Origin: Candidatus Rifleibacteriota bacterium
GTDB taxonomy: Bacteria > Muiribacteriota > Ozemobacteria > Ozemobacterales > Ozemobacteraceae
Direction of reading: 5' to 3'
DNA length: 64,000 nt
NCBI GenBank assembly: GCA_015233565.1
Contig: JADFXM010000017.1
Coordinates: forward strand, 1 to 64,000
The position numbers and the translations under genes were made by a program. This document shows positions 1 through 8,438 of this stretch, one piece after another (position 1 is the stretch's first letter; each line of letters opens with the position of its first letter). The notes below the pieces were generated by a model. That model ran no database searches. It was not told where the DNA came from and was given only the letters and a program-made list of their open reading frames with translations.

Positions 1-663
1 AATTTAAAAAGCTAGATTTTAAGACTATTTTGACAAAATAAGAAAGGGTAGAAGAAAATTTTTGGAAATTTTTTAAGATTGAAATTGATAGGACCTAATC
101 ATTTTGGTAATATTGCAAGAACCTCATATGAATGTTTTTAAAGCTTTCCTTTTCTCTTCCCATTGCTCTATTTTTCTCAAATTTCTCCAAGTCGACTTTC
201 GCCCATTTTTACGAAAATGTTACATTGGGAAAAATAGGAGAGGTGAATAGAAATGAAATAATACCAATCCCAAAAAATATGGGCATCACCCCAAGAACAT
301 TGATTTGATCAAAATGAAGTTGGACCGGTATAGTTTGCAAGAAAAGAAGGAACTTTCATGAAAATAAGAAGCCCTTACTGGAATGGTTGAAGCATTCATT
401 TCTGTCAGACCCAACTCCTATTTACCCAGACCCGAAGCACGAAATAGGTCGGATGAACAAACTAATTGAAATTGGTATAAGCCCTCTTCTTTTTATTGTT
501 TAATTGCTACGTTGCTTGAAAAGAATTGAGGATTTTGATAGAACAATTATATTCGGCTATTTTCTAATTTCTTGGTTTTGTAAAATGCCCGAGAAAAATT
601 TCCAGATTGTTCACGTAGTTTAAAGCAGGTTGTTGAAGAATTGACTTAAGGAAAAAGGACTTC
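1..663. other. AT-rich intergenic region, no gene seen
   Basis: No convincing reading frame, RNA gene or terminator is visible here. The only structure I can point to is a pair of inverted ATACCAAT motifs at 261-268 and 471-478, listed separately as a possible small mobile element. The right end supplies the ribosome binding site region (AAGGA near 646-650) of the next gene. Confidence 0.5.
261..478. repeat. Possible miniature element with ATACCAAT ends, copy 1
   Basis: The left end has ATACCAAT at 261-268 and the right end has the inverse, ATTGGTAT, at 471-478, enclosing 218 bp without a gene. A second stretch at 45554-45768 (215 bp) has the same inverted ends and nearly the same length, and the similarity of the ends extends over about 17 bp loosely. 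The interiors do not align by eye. This could be a deletion derivative of a transposon, or coincidence in AT-rich DNA. Confidence 0.3.
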
Positions 664-1500
664 ATGAAAATTCCCCATTTTGGTAAACTTCTTTCTTACG
701 ATATTGACTTGACTTTGAGTTTAGAGAAACTGTCGGCATTGATGCTCAGAAGGCGCGAAAAAAGTTTAATGTCGTTGTTAACTGCAAAAGGTCAATTGTT
801 GGAAATTTCTTCTTCAGAAATTGGGCCGGGACCAGGCAGAATTACGGTTGAATTATTGCCAGACCCCGAATTTTCTCTTCCAAGTGACGATTGGTCCCTT
901 CGAGATGAAGGAGTTTATGTTTCTGAAAAAAAACTTCTTTCCCTTGATGTTGCAAAATCTTTTGATCCAACACTGAATGCTTCTGTTGCTGAATTTCCCG
1001 GGCATCTTTTCAATATATTAAGAAGAGCTCCAGCGCTTGTTCCTCGAAGTTTTGAGGTTAAACTGATTGCCTTGGCTAAAGCGTTGAAAAAACCCTTACC
1101 CGAAGGAGTAGAAGAATCTCTTCTCTCTCTCATAGGTTTTGAAACAGGAAAGAATTTCCTGCCATCTGGAGACAAAGCGCTTTCTGGAATGATTCTTACA
1201 GGCCGTTCTTTAAAAATGGGGCGAAAAATTCGTAACGATTGGTTTTCCCGACTTGGAAGTGAAATAAGGAGGTTTTTGCATCGAACCTCCCCCATTTCTG
1301 CATGTTATTTAAAATATGCCCTTGCCGGAAAAGCCAATAAAGTTCAGCAAGATTTCTTTGCAGCCATGTCAAGTGATTTGGTTGGGGTTTCAGAGCCATC
1401 CTTTCAGGCAATTGCTGAAGATGAAATCAATGGTGGTCCTTTTTTTCTGGAAGGTGTTAAAATCGCGATACAAATGGTCTATCCCGATGTTTTTAGATGA
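664..1500 (+). CDS. DUF2877-like protein
   Basis: This 278-residue soluble protein has no signal peptide or membrane segment. Around residues 157-176 it carries a Leu-Ile-Gly-x-x-x-Gly...LPSGD...Leu-Ser-Gly stretch (LPSGD at 166-170). That resembles the conserved GPGLTPSGDD core of the DUF2877 family, whose members sit near carbamoyltransferase and purine/allantoin catabolism genes. The second Asp of the family motif is Lys here. The length fits DUF2877 (about 270-290 residues). The start ATG follows an AAGGA-type site and no in-frame alternative is better. It is the only plus-strand gene in the first 17 kb, so the context gives no functional clue. The family call rests on one motif; the function is not known to me. 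Confidence 0.45.
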   Translation: MKIPHFGKLLSYDIDLTLSLEKLSALMLRRREKSLMSLLTAKGQLLEISSSEIGPGPGRITVELLPDPEFSLPSDDWSLRDEGVYVSEKKLLSLDVAKSFDPTLNASVAEFPGHLFNILRRAPALVPRSFEVKLIALAKALKKPLPEGVEESLLSLIGFETGKNFLPSGDKALSGMILTGRSLKMGRKIRNDWFSRLGSEIRRFLHRTSPISACYLKYALAGKANKVQQDFFAAMSSDLVGVSEPSFQAIAEDEINGGPFFLEGVKIAIQMVYPDVFR

Positions 1501-2088
1501 GGTTAATAACTTTACGCTCTATTCTTGCGGCTTTTTTTTCGTGATATGCGTTGAAATAATGAGATTTGCGCATCCCAAGAAGGTTTCAATATTTTTAAAA
1601 AGCAAGCAATCCCTTTGAACTGATGTTCCAATGAGAGAAGGACCTAAAATAATCACTAGAAAATAAAAAGAAAGCGGTTTTTCAAAAAGTGCGTAGCCAG
1701 TATTTCATTAGAGTAAAAATATCTGTTGAAGACTGTTTCAGAAGTTTCGTGCCATTTTTTGAAATATCGTCTATTTTTGCTCTTTGATTAGCTTCAACAC
1801 TGCACCAATTGAGAATATGCACATGGAACATCCGTTGAATTATACCATTCATAATTAGTTCGTGGGTTTCAATCTTCTTGGCTGCTGAAGAAATTTTCCG
1901 ACAACGTTGGGAGCCAAAGGCGATGAAGCAACCTTATTCGAAAAAAATTGAATATTCAGAAAAACGTCCAACGCTTTCCAATGATTTTATGGAAAATCTT
2001 TTTTTGGAAGATTAAAGCATACCTACGGATTAATAATAATTGGTATTATTGAGAAAACACATTTTTTCGTGTGAAAAAATAGAGAATT
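1501..2088. other. Intergenic region holding repeat R1 copy 1
   Basis: This gap lies between a plus-strand gene and the 3' end of a minus-strand gene. It has no convincing gene. Most of its recognisable content is the first copy of a 222-bp repeat at 1620-1841. A lone ATTGGTATT motif near 2039 resembles the ends of the ATACCAAT elements but has no partner nearby. Confidence 0.5.
1620..1841 (+). repeat. Dispersed repeat R1, copy 1
   Basis: This segment aligns by eye, essentially without gaps, with 30212-30432, and the middle ~180 bp is the most conserved. Copy 2 contains a 54-codon frame starting ATG at 30215. In this copy the same frame has a stop three codons after the ATG (1623), although the rest stays open to the equivalent TGA. 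It could be a decayed small gene or a non-coding mobile element. Confidence 0.8.
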
Positions 2089-3990
2089 TCAATGTTTTTG
2101 AAGTGAATCGATAGCAAAATTGATCAACGGCATTTGATAGTCATAAAAGCGTAAAATTGCCTCGAAAAAAATGTTTAATGTTTCAATCCAATCGGAAAAT
2201 TTAGAGTTTGGGTTTTGCTTTAATCCATTGACTAGCATGGAATGCTTCGTCACAAATTTGGTTTGATGGATTGAAAACCATGAAAATAGCTCTTTTTTTT
2301 CGCATATTTTGTCGTGAATTTCTGCAATCTCCAAATAAGAACTTTTTACGTCTCCTGAAAGTTCGAAAATTGTAATGTCTTCATTCCTTCTTTTCAGCTT
2401 TTTCAAAAGCCCTTGACAATATTTTGAAAGGTTTCTGTTCTCATCAAGGTCTCTCTTGGCATTTTTTAATTTTTCTTCGATAGCTTTTAAATCTACCGAC
2501 AAAGGGGGAGAAAACGCATCAAAAAGTATTTTTCCAATGTCTTTCTGTGAAGGTAAATATTTATTGATAGCTTCTTTCAATGGCATCAGTTTGACGTAAT
2601 TTTTTAGGATGCCGCCTTCGGTAGCGTTTATTACTGTTTTGTCAGGGGTTTGCCTGAATTGATCTTCAAACCATTCCTTGTATAAATACATATTGGGGTC
2701 AGTGAAAAGAGTTTCTCCTTCTTCTGTCTGGAACCGATGAATTCCTCGAGTGGCAATATAATCCGAAATTTCGTGTTCCAGGGAAGAAAATTTGTGGACT
2801 TTGTCCATGAACAAATCGTCTGAATATGAACCGCGTGCGTAAAGTTTCCCGTCCTGAAATGATAGATCTTGTCCGATGAAGATAATTGGGTTGCATCCTA
2901 GATTTCTTGCCAAATCGAAGGTAGTTGTTGCAATGGAACCCCAGCAGGAGAGTTTTCCAATTGGTTCGCGATGGGGTTCCAACCAGGGGGAAAGCCCTCC
3001 CCCAAAAGTCATAATAAACTTTGGACCGCGAAATGAGTTGATAATATCCGGATGAGTCATGGGCTCAACAGCAAGATACACATCCTTTTCGTCTTCTACC
3101 CCCACAAAATCGAGAGAATTCTCGTAACATGGATCGGCAGCACAAACAATATCAGGTTTAATATTTCTCACTTTTAGTTGTCTAAAAGCAGTATCAGTAG
3201 CAATTATTAAAAATCGGTTCTTGATTTCTTTTAAAAGGTGCGAGTTTTTCTCAAGTGAAGGTCCTGCTCCAACTATTACACATGGAATTTCGGCGAATTT
3301 TCCAAAAAGCCTACCGATTCCAGGGAAGTGCCCTGTTATCCAGGTGTTGCGGAAATAGTTCGTGTGAAAGTCACTTCCTGTGTGCATCAAAGTAACTATA
3401 TTCCCTTTGGAACGATTGGAAAAATACCTGATCTTTTCTTTAATTCTTTCGAAATATGTTTGAAAGCGTGCCAAAGAAGGGGGGTGCTCGATAATGGAAA
3501 TGCTGTCAACAATTGCCCAATCAAGCAACTGGTTCCATTTTTCTCCAAAATCATCAGAATTTATTCCCACACACCATTCTATTTTGCGAGATGTAAGAAT
3601 ATTACTAAAATCTCGTGCTTGAAGAGCAGCCATGAAAACAAAGGGATCCGGTTCCACCACAATGATTTTTTGAAATCGTTGAAGGGAAGCAGTTTTCTCA
3701 AGAATGAAATCAATCATATATCCCAGGCCCATACCGAAAAGAAGTACATGCGATTGATTTGAAAATGAGTTTTCGACTTGTTTTTTTGCTTCGGAAAGAG
3801 GGTCATATTTACTGTGAAGTGAAAAGGCCTTTCCGTCCGCAGAGCAAACGGTTAAAGTTTGCAGGCCGGTTTTCGCAGTGTCAATGACATATTTTTCTGT
3901 AGAAGGTTTTTTGCTAATTCCTTCAACTAAAAAAAGTAAATTAGGATGTGCAGCAAGGGATTTAAGATTCTTTTGAAGAAATGTTTCCAT
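2089..3990 (-). CDS. Maf/DUF115 (MptE-like) surface glycosylation protein
   Basis: This 633-residue protein belongs to the motility-accessory-factor family (MAF_flag10/DUF115, fold related to 6-hydroxymethylpterin diphosphokinase MptE). The diagnostic core begins with a nucleotide-binding strand and GAGPSL at residues 241-246. It continues through a Thr-Asp-Thr-Ala segment and a Pro-Asp-Ile-Val-x-x-x-Asp motif near residues 280-292. An N-terminal Rossmann-like segment (FGMGLGY, about 85-91) precedes it. In other bacteria Maf proteins transfer nonulosonic acids to flagellin or other surface proteins. No flagellar gene is in this window, so the target here is unknown. The C-terminal ~150 residues are helical and charged. 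The ribosome binding site before the chosen ATG is weak. It is followed in transcription by the 1501-2088 gap. Confidence 0.8.
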   Translation of the reverse strand: METFLQKNLKSLAAHPNLLFLVEGISKKPSTEKYVIDTAKTGLQTLTVCSADGKAFSLHSKYDPLSEAKKQVENSFSNQSHVLLFGMGLGYMIDFILEKTASLQRFQKIIVVEPDPFVFMAALQARDFSNILTSRKIEWCVGINSDDFGEKWNQLLDWAIVDSISIIEHPPSLARFQTYFERIKEKIRYFSNRSKGNIVTLMHTGSDFHTNYFRNTWITGHFPGIGRLFGKFAEIPCVIVGAGPSLEKNSHLLKEIKNRFLIIATDTAFRQLKVRNIKPDIVCAADPCYENSLDFVGVEDEKDVYLAVEPMTHPDIINSFRGPKFIMTFGGGLSPWLEPHREPIGKLSCWGSIATTTFDLARNLGCNPIIFIGQDLSFQDGKLYARGSYSDDLFMDKVHKFSSLEHEISDYIATRGIHRFQTEEGETLFTDPNMYLYKEWFEDQFRQTPDKTVINATEGGILKNYVKLMPLKEAINKYLPSQKDIGKILFDAFSPPLSVDLKAIEEKLKNAKRDLDENRNLSKYCQGLLKKLKRRNEDITIFELSGDVKSSYLEIAEIHDKICEKKELFSWFSIHQTKFVTKHSMLVNGLKQNPNSKFSDWIETLNIFFEAILRFYDYQMPLINFAIDSLQKH

Positions 3991-4079
3991 TGCTTTGTTT
4001 GAAAAATTTTCTAATTAAATTGTCAACAAATTTCGAAAATATTTTACGAAGGTCGCCTTTGATGACACTTACAAAAAAG

Positions 4080-4436
4080 CTACACAAATTTTTTTATTTC
4101 ATCACCAAATAAAAGTAAGTTAGTTACCAGATTTTGTATCATTGTTTCCAGCAATTTTTTTTCCCCAGTCAGGCTGTTTTGTTCCAGTTCGTAGGCAACC
4201 TGGGTAAGTTGTAAACCGCCTACATTCAAGGCATTCCCCTTGATTGAATGAGCAAGAGATTTTAATTTTGTCCTGTCCTCAGCTTCGAAAGCTTTTTTAA
4301 GTTCATCTATCCTCACTGGGATAATAGCCAAAAAGAGGTTAAGAATTTCGCGTACAGAATCAGCACTGCCTAATTTTCTTTTTAGGCAATCAGGGTCAAA
4401 AATAGCTTTTTTTTCGATGATAACAGTATCAGTCAT
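4080..4436 (-). CDS. Histidine phosphotransfer (Hpt) domain protein
   Basis: This 118-residue protein is a single Hpt domain. The phospho-accepting histidine is His63 in the motif AHSIKGNA, followed by the usual second helix with the pattern G-x-x-x-L-x-x-x-x-x-x-L-E. Such proteins relay phosphate between hybrid histidine kinases and response regulators. No hybrid kinase is nearby, so the partner is elsewhere in the genome. The gene starts 5 nt after the stop of a 70-residue protein, so the two are probably co-transcribed and perhaps translationally coupled. Confidence 0.85.
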   Translation of the reverse strand: MTDTVIIEKKAIFDPDCLKRKLGSADSVREILNLFLAIIPVRIDELKKAFEAEDRTKLKSLAHSIKGNALNVGGLQLTQVAYELEQNSLTGEKKLLETMIQNLVTNLLLFGDEIKKFV

Positions 4437-4441
4437 AATTT

Positions 4442-4654
4442 TTAACTTATTTTCATTGGGTCTTGGGGAACAGGCTCGTCATTAAATTTTTTTATTGCAT
4501 TTAATAGCTGTTCCTGAAGATGTCTTCTTAATGTTCCTTTCGCGGCGGACATAATTTCGGGTCGACTCGAAACAATCCTGATAGCATCATCAGAATTCTT
4601 TTCATCATTCAAAAGTTTCTGATGCTTTTCTAAAAATTCTTTAAGGTCAATCAT
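4442..4654 (-). CDS. Small unknown protein, 70 residues
   Basis: I do not recognise this protein. I start it at the ATG at 4652-4654 because a GGAGG site lies about 6 nt upstream (complement of 4661-4665). A longer frame reaching 4741 would add a hydrophobic stretch with no ribosome binding site. The product is charged, probably helical and soluble, with a Pro-Glu-Ile-Met in the middle and an acidic, proline-containing tail. It lies 5 nt upstream of the Hpt gene, so a role in the same signalling relay is possible but unproven. Confidence 0.6.
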   Translation of the reverse strand: MIDLKEFLEKHQKLLNDEKNSDDAIRIVSSRPEIMSAAKGTLRRHLQEQLLNAIKKFNDEPVPQDPMKIS

Positions 4655-5093
4655 GAAAAGCCTCCAAAAAAATAAGCAAATCGATGACTTCACTAATCGG
4701 ACAAAACTGGAAAAATATGAAGTACCTGATAATGATAACACGCTTCGAACTTTTTATTCTTAAGCTTTAATTTTTCACAGAATTAATTTACCGAACCTAA
4801 TTCTATAGAGTTAGAACATTGTAATATTTTTCTTTAAATTTTAATATACTCATGATTGTTTCCGCAATTCTAATACGTTTGCCAGCAACAAAGAGTAAAC
4901 TCATACTGACATTGGCAATTAACCAGGCAATTAAAAAAAAATCACGAAAATTTTTTTCCAAATTTTCTGCACTTGTGTTGATGCAGGTTTATAAGTCAAG
5001 TATTTTTACTCTTTTTCGCTGTATGTTTGCTCTGATATTTTAAAGAGCTCAATAAAAATGTCGACCATGAAAAAATAAGGGAAGTTGCCCTGT
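4655..5093. other. Intergenic region with repeat R2 copy A
   Basis: This gap between two minus-strand units holds one copy of the R2 repeat family (4884-5021) and should include the promoter of the small-protein/Hpt unit near 4670-4760. I see no gene and no clear terminator for lptB. Confidence 0.5.
4884..5021 (+). repeat. Dispersed repeat R2, copy A
   Basis: This ~138-bp AT-rich segment aligns end to end with 30454-30597 in the same orientation and with the reverse complements of 36811-36956 and 36978-37117. Shared blocks include a left part with ATTGACATTGGCAATTA-like sequence, a middle TTTTCTGCACTTG-like block and a right part with GGTTTATAAGTCAAGT. It carries no conserved reading frame. 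Confidence 0.75.
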
Positions 5094-6020
5094 TCAATTT
5101 TTTTGAATTTGATCAAGTTGGAACCGATCGCCAAGATAGAATTTTCTAGCTGTTTCATCCGCAGCCACAAAATCTGCAGTTCCGGAAACCAGAATTTTTC
5201 CCAAGTTCATGATATAGGCTCGATCAACGATTGCAAGTGTTTCTCTCACATTATGGTCTGTGATAAGTAACCCGAGACCTTTGCGCTGTAACTGAAGAAC
5301 AATTGATTGAATATCCTGAACAGCAATTGGATCGACTCCGGCAAATGGTTCATCCAAAAGTATAAAGCTTGGTTCAGCAGCTAATGCGCGAGCAATTTCA
5401 ACTCTTCGTCTTTCGCCCCCTGAAAGTGCAAAACCCATGCTGTCAGCAATTCGATTAATTCCAAGTTCGTCAATCAGTTTATCAAGTCTCTCCTTGCGTT
5501 CTTTTGCAGAAATTTCAATGTTTTCCAGAATTACCATTATGTTATCACGGACGCTAAGTTTTCGAAAAACCGATGCTTCCTGGGGCAGATAGCCAATTCC
5601 GAGCCTGGCACGCTGGTACATGGACATTTTTGTAACATTCTGATTATTGAAAAGAATTTTGCCTGTGTCAGGTTTGATAAGACCCACAACCATGTAAAAT
5701 GTTGTTGTCTTGCCGGCACCATTGGGACCCAGTAACCCAACAATCTCTCCCTTGCGAATGTTCAAAGAGACACAGTCGGCTACCTTTCGTTTTGAATATG
5801 TTTTTGAAACTCCCTCGACAATTATTTCTTCGACCAGCTCTTTTTTTGAGGAAGAATCTGAATTATTAGCATTAACAGAGGGTTGGGAAGAAATTTGTTC
5901 GGAAGGTTTGCTCAATTGTTCTGGTGATAAAGCTTTTTTTTCGGAAGTTGCATCTGATTGTTCAGATGCAATAATCTTTTCTTTCGGTGAAATACCCTGT
6001 TTTTTAGAGGATATTATCAT
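5094..6020 (-). CDS. lptB: LPS export ATP-binding protein LptB with N-terminal tail
   Basis: This is the ABC-transporter ATPase that, with LptF and LptG, extracts LPS from the inner membrane. It has Walker A GPNGAGKT, signature LSGGE and Walker B ILLDEP, plus a Thr-Asp-His switch histidine; the pattern and the position after lptC-lptA make LptB secure. I start it at 6020, where GGTGG precedes the ATG; an ATG four codons upstream lacks a site. LptB is normally about 240 residues. This one is about 308, with roughly 65 extra N-terminal residues rich in Ser, Lys, Glu and Gln that look disordered and contain no known domain. No rpoN follows, unlike the common proteobacterial arrangement. lptF and lptG are not in the window. 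Confidence 0.93.
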   Translation of the reverse strand: MIISSKKQGISPKEKIIASEQSDATSEKKALSPEQLSKPSEQISSQPSVNANNSDSSSKKELVEEIIVEGVSKTYSKRKVADCVSLNIRKGEIVGLLGPNGAGKTTTFYMVVGLIKPDTGKILFNNQNVTKMSMYQRARLGIGYLPQEASVFRKLSVRDNIMVILENIEISAKERKERLDKLIDELGINRIADSMGFALSGGERRRVEIARALAAEPSFILLDEPFAGVDPIAVQDIQSIVLQLQRKGLGLLITDHNVRETLAIVDRAYIMNLGKILVSGTADFVAADETARKFYLGDRFQLDQIQKN

Positions 6021-6057
6021 TTTTTCCACCATGAGTTCAGTAAATTCAAAAAAAAAT

Positions 6058-7386
6058 TCATTCTTTTTTTACCTGTTCGGTTTCTTTCGTTTTTGAATCA
6101 TCCGATTTATTTGCAGGCTTATCCTCTTTCTCGTCGGCGGTGTTTCCAATCGGAGTGTAGTTTCCTTCAGGAATATTTTCCGATGTTTTTTCGCTATCGA
6201 TAGATTCAATCTCTTTCTTTACTTTATCAGCTGAAACACTTTCTTCATTTTCATTTGCAGGAGATTCTTCTTCGGAGGTTGTGTCTTTATCGGTGCCTTT
6301 TTTGGGGGTTTTGCCTTTTTTGCCCCCGCCCTTTTCCTCTTCCTCGTCTTTTTCCTTTTTTCCTTTTTTCTTTTTCTTCTTGTCTTTTCCGTTTTCATCG
6401 CCTTCTGATGGCAGTTTTGATCCCTTGGGATAAACTGTGGCGTGAACTTCTCCGACGGCTATTGTGCGATCTTCGTTGGGATAATATATGAGCTTGGTGG
6501 CAAAAAGTTCGGATACTTGCTCCTGAGCATCGGGGGTTTCTTTGGAGCTCTGGATAGCATGTGCATGGCCCACTATAATCATTCTATTTTCCTTGTCAAG
6601 GTATATCGCCTTGTCCCCGTTTGCTTTCATGGTTTTAGTGACAATTTTCACATCATTTCGTGCAATGGCCTTATCTTCAGTAGAAAAAATTTCAAGAGTT
6701 TCGCACTTCAGGTCGGAAACCGGTTTTCCTTCATTTTCTTTGGCTTCTTCGTCGGTTTCCCCCTCGCGATATGGGACTTCAATTACATGAACATTACCTT
6801 TGGCCAAGTAGCGATTTTCTTTGTTGAAACCTTCCACTTCATCACAAGTTAAAATAACCCGACTTTTTTTACCTTTGATTTCACCGCTTGAATCTTTATT
6901 TTGCCGTTCAGTAATTCTGATTAATTTTGGATTGCCTTTTGCCAGGATTCTGTCTTCCTTTACGTAGGCTTCAAGATAATCTGATGTTAAAACTGATCCA
7001 GGTTGTTTGACTTCAACCTTATCAATGGCTTTAACAAGCTCAAGATTCCGATCGTAAATTCCCCGCTCTGAGGTCAGGACGGAATCCTTTTGGGTGGCTT
7101 TCATTCCTCCACGTGCGACATACATGTTATCCTGAAAGGTCATCAATTTGCTTGTTATTTCCATGTCGCCAGCTTTTATTGATGTCAATGCGAAAGCAGG
7201 AAAAAACGAAAAAAAGTTTAAATAAAGAATCACAAGAAGAATAAGAGTTTTAGAGATTCTTGCGAATTCGGTGATGCTTTGCTCAGGAAAAAATTCGTAA
7301 TTCTGATGAGTACTGATTTTTTTAGTTAGTTGTATGCAAAATTTATATAGAAAAGTAGAAAGTTCTGTAGTTCTGAATATATTCAT
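6058..7386 (-). CDS. lptA: Periplasmic LPS bridge protein LptA/OstA-like, long charged tail
   Basis: This 442-residue protein has an OstA/LptA-type repeat region (about 67-320) built of beta-strand units with recurring patterns such as Leu-Thr-Ser-Asp/Glu...Ala-x-Gly-x-x-x-v. LptA forms the periplasmic bridge carrying LPS between LptC and LptD. A hydrophobic segment ending in Phe-Ala at about residue 66 looks like a signal peptide but has an unusually long preceding region. The chosen ATG overlaps the lptC stop by 4 nt (ATGA), which supports coupling; a downstream non-ATG start remains possible. E. coli LptA has about 185 residues. Here the repeat region is longer, and residues about 325-442 form an extremely Lys/Glu-rich tail with a run of consecutive lysines. 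Confidence 0.85.
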   Translation of the reverse strand: MNIFRTTELSTFLYKFCIQLTKKISTHQNYEFFPEQSITEFARISKTLILLVILYLNFFSFFPAFALTSIKAGDMEITSKLMTFQDNMYVARGGMKATQKDSVLTSERGIYDRNLELVKAIDKVEVKQPGSVLTSDYLEAYVKEDRILAKGNPKLIRITERQNKDSSGEIKGKKSRVILTCDEVEGFNKENRYLAKGNVHVIEVPYREGETDEEAKENEGKPVSDLKCETLEIFSTEDKAIARNDVKIVTKTMKANGDKAIYLDKENRMIIVGHAHAIQSSKETPDAQEQVSELFATKLIYYPNEDRTIAVGEVHATVYPKGSKLPSEGDENGKDKKKKKKGKKEKDEEEEKGGGKKGKTPKKGTDKDTTSEEESPANENEESVSADKVKKEIESIDSEKTSENIPEGNYTPIGNTADEKEDKPANKSDDSKTKETEQVKKE

Positions 7387-8438
7387 TTTTTGCCTACCTT
7401 TTCGTTTTCAGTTCTGCGCTGGTCGCTCTCTGGCATTAACTGTGTGCTGGTTGAGGCAATAGTAGCATTCTTTGTTGGTAGTATTTTTATGTTGGGTTTT
7501 ATTTTTGTCTTTTTGGGGGTGGGGTTTGCGTTTTCTGTGATGAGTTCATTGCTTTTTTGCGCTGACAGTGTGTTGTTTGAGGCAAGAGTTTCATCCTTTG
7601 GGGAAAACTTTTTACTATCAGGGCGGGATTTAACTTCCTTTGAGAGGGGGTTAAAATCTTTTTGTGGGAATTTTTCTGTGTCTGAGGCTGTTTTTGTATC
7701 ATTTGATCCGAGTTTTTCAGTTTTTTTGGGGAGTTTTTCGTTGTCGGTTTCATTCCAAAGAGCTTCTTTGCCTTCCTCAGGTATTTCCAGCACTGGTTCT
7801 TTTAAGGAAGTTATTTCATCATCTATTGACGCGATTTGGGATTGAGATTGAAGCGGCTTTCTTTTCGTTCCTGATGCGATCTTTGTGGAAGGTGAAGCTT
7901 GTTTGTTCCAAATTCTTATCAAGACATCTTTAGCAAGGGATCCCAGTTTGGTTTGAGTGTTGTATTTCAACTCGCGACCGGTTATTATTATGTCATCTTT
8001 CCAGATGGTGACAGTGCAAGTGGTAAATAATTCTTTTCTGGAAGCGAAATATCTTAATTCGTCTGTTCTAAGACGTTCGTTTTCGCTTGTTTTCACTCTT
8101 ACATCTCCGTAAAACTTAATCTCAAATGGATTCTTGTCGGCATGTGAAGCTATCAGTTCTGCGCTCTTGGTTGCGCAATTTTTATCAAAAAAAAGTGCTC
8201 TAACTTTTGATGCTATCATAACATTTTGTCCGTCGTCCATTTCAAGTTCATCGGCAAAAACTCTGAGTTCTTCAAACTCTTTGTCCATCTGGCTGAAGTG
8301 AACATTTCGCAAGCGCATCTTAGCTTTGAAGTATTTGGACCCAGCATCTTTGTCAATATCAGACTCCTTAAAAATTATTCCCAAAAAAATTAGGAGCATT
8401 GCAAGCCAAAACCAAATGCTTCCAAAAATTGATCTCAT
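7383..8438 (-). CDS. lptC: LPS export protein LptC with repetitive C-terminal extension
   Basis: The N-terminus has one membrane segment (about residues 6-24), followed by a periplasmic LptC-type beta-jellyroll (about 35-180) with the pattern of alternating short strands and Asp-Gly turns. LptC anchors the LptA bridge to LptBFG. The family is usually about 190 residues. Residues about 185-351 are an added low-complexity tail rich in Lys, Ser, Pro, Thr and Asn, with a degenerate repeat of roughly 45 residues around Lys-Lys-Phe-Ser-Pro-Lys-Asp and its variants. The start overlaps the stop of lpxL by 4 nt and its own stop overlaps lptA by 4 nt, so these genes form a tightly coupled operon. Confidence 0.8.
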   Translation of the reverse strand: MRSIFGSIWFWLAMLLIFLGIIFKESDIDKDAGSKYFKAKMRLRNVHFSQMDKEFEELRVFADELEMDDGQNVMIASKVRALFFDKNCATKSAELIASHADKNPFEIKFYGDVRVKTSENERLRTDELRYFASRKELFTTCTVTIWKDDIIITGRELKYNTQTKLGSLAKDVLIRIWNKQASPSTKIASGTKRKPLQSQSQIASIDDEITSLKEPVLEIPEEGKEALWNETDNEKLPKKTEKLGSNDTKTASDTEKFPQKDFNPLSKEVKSRPDSKKFSPKDETLASNNTLSAQKSNELITENANPTPKKTKIKPNIKILPTKNATIASTSTQLMPESDQRRTENEKVGKK

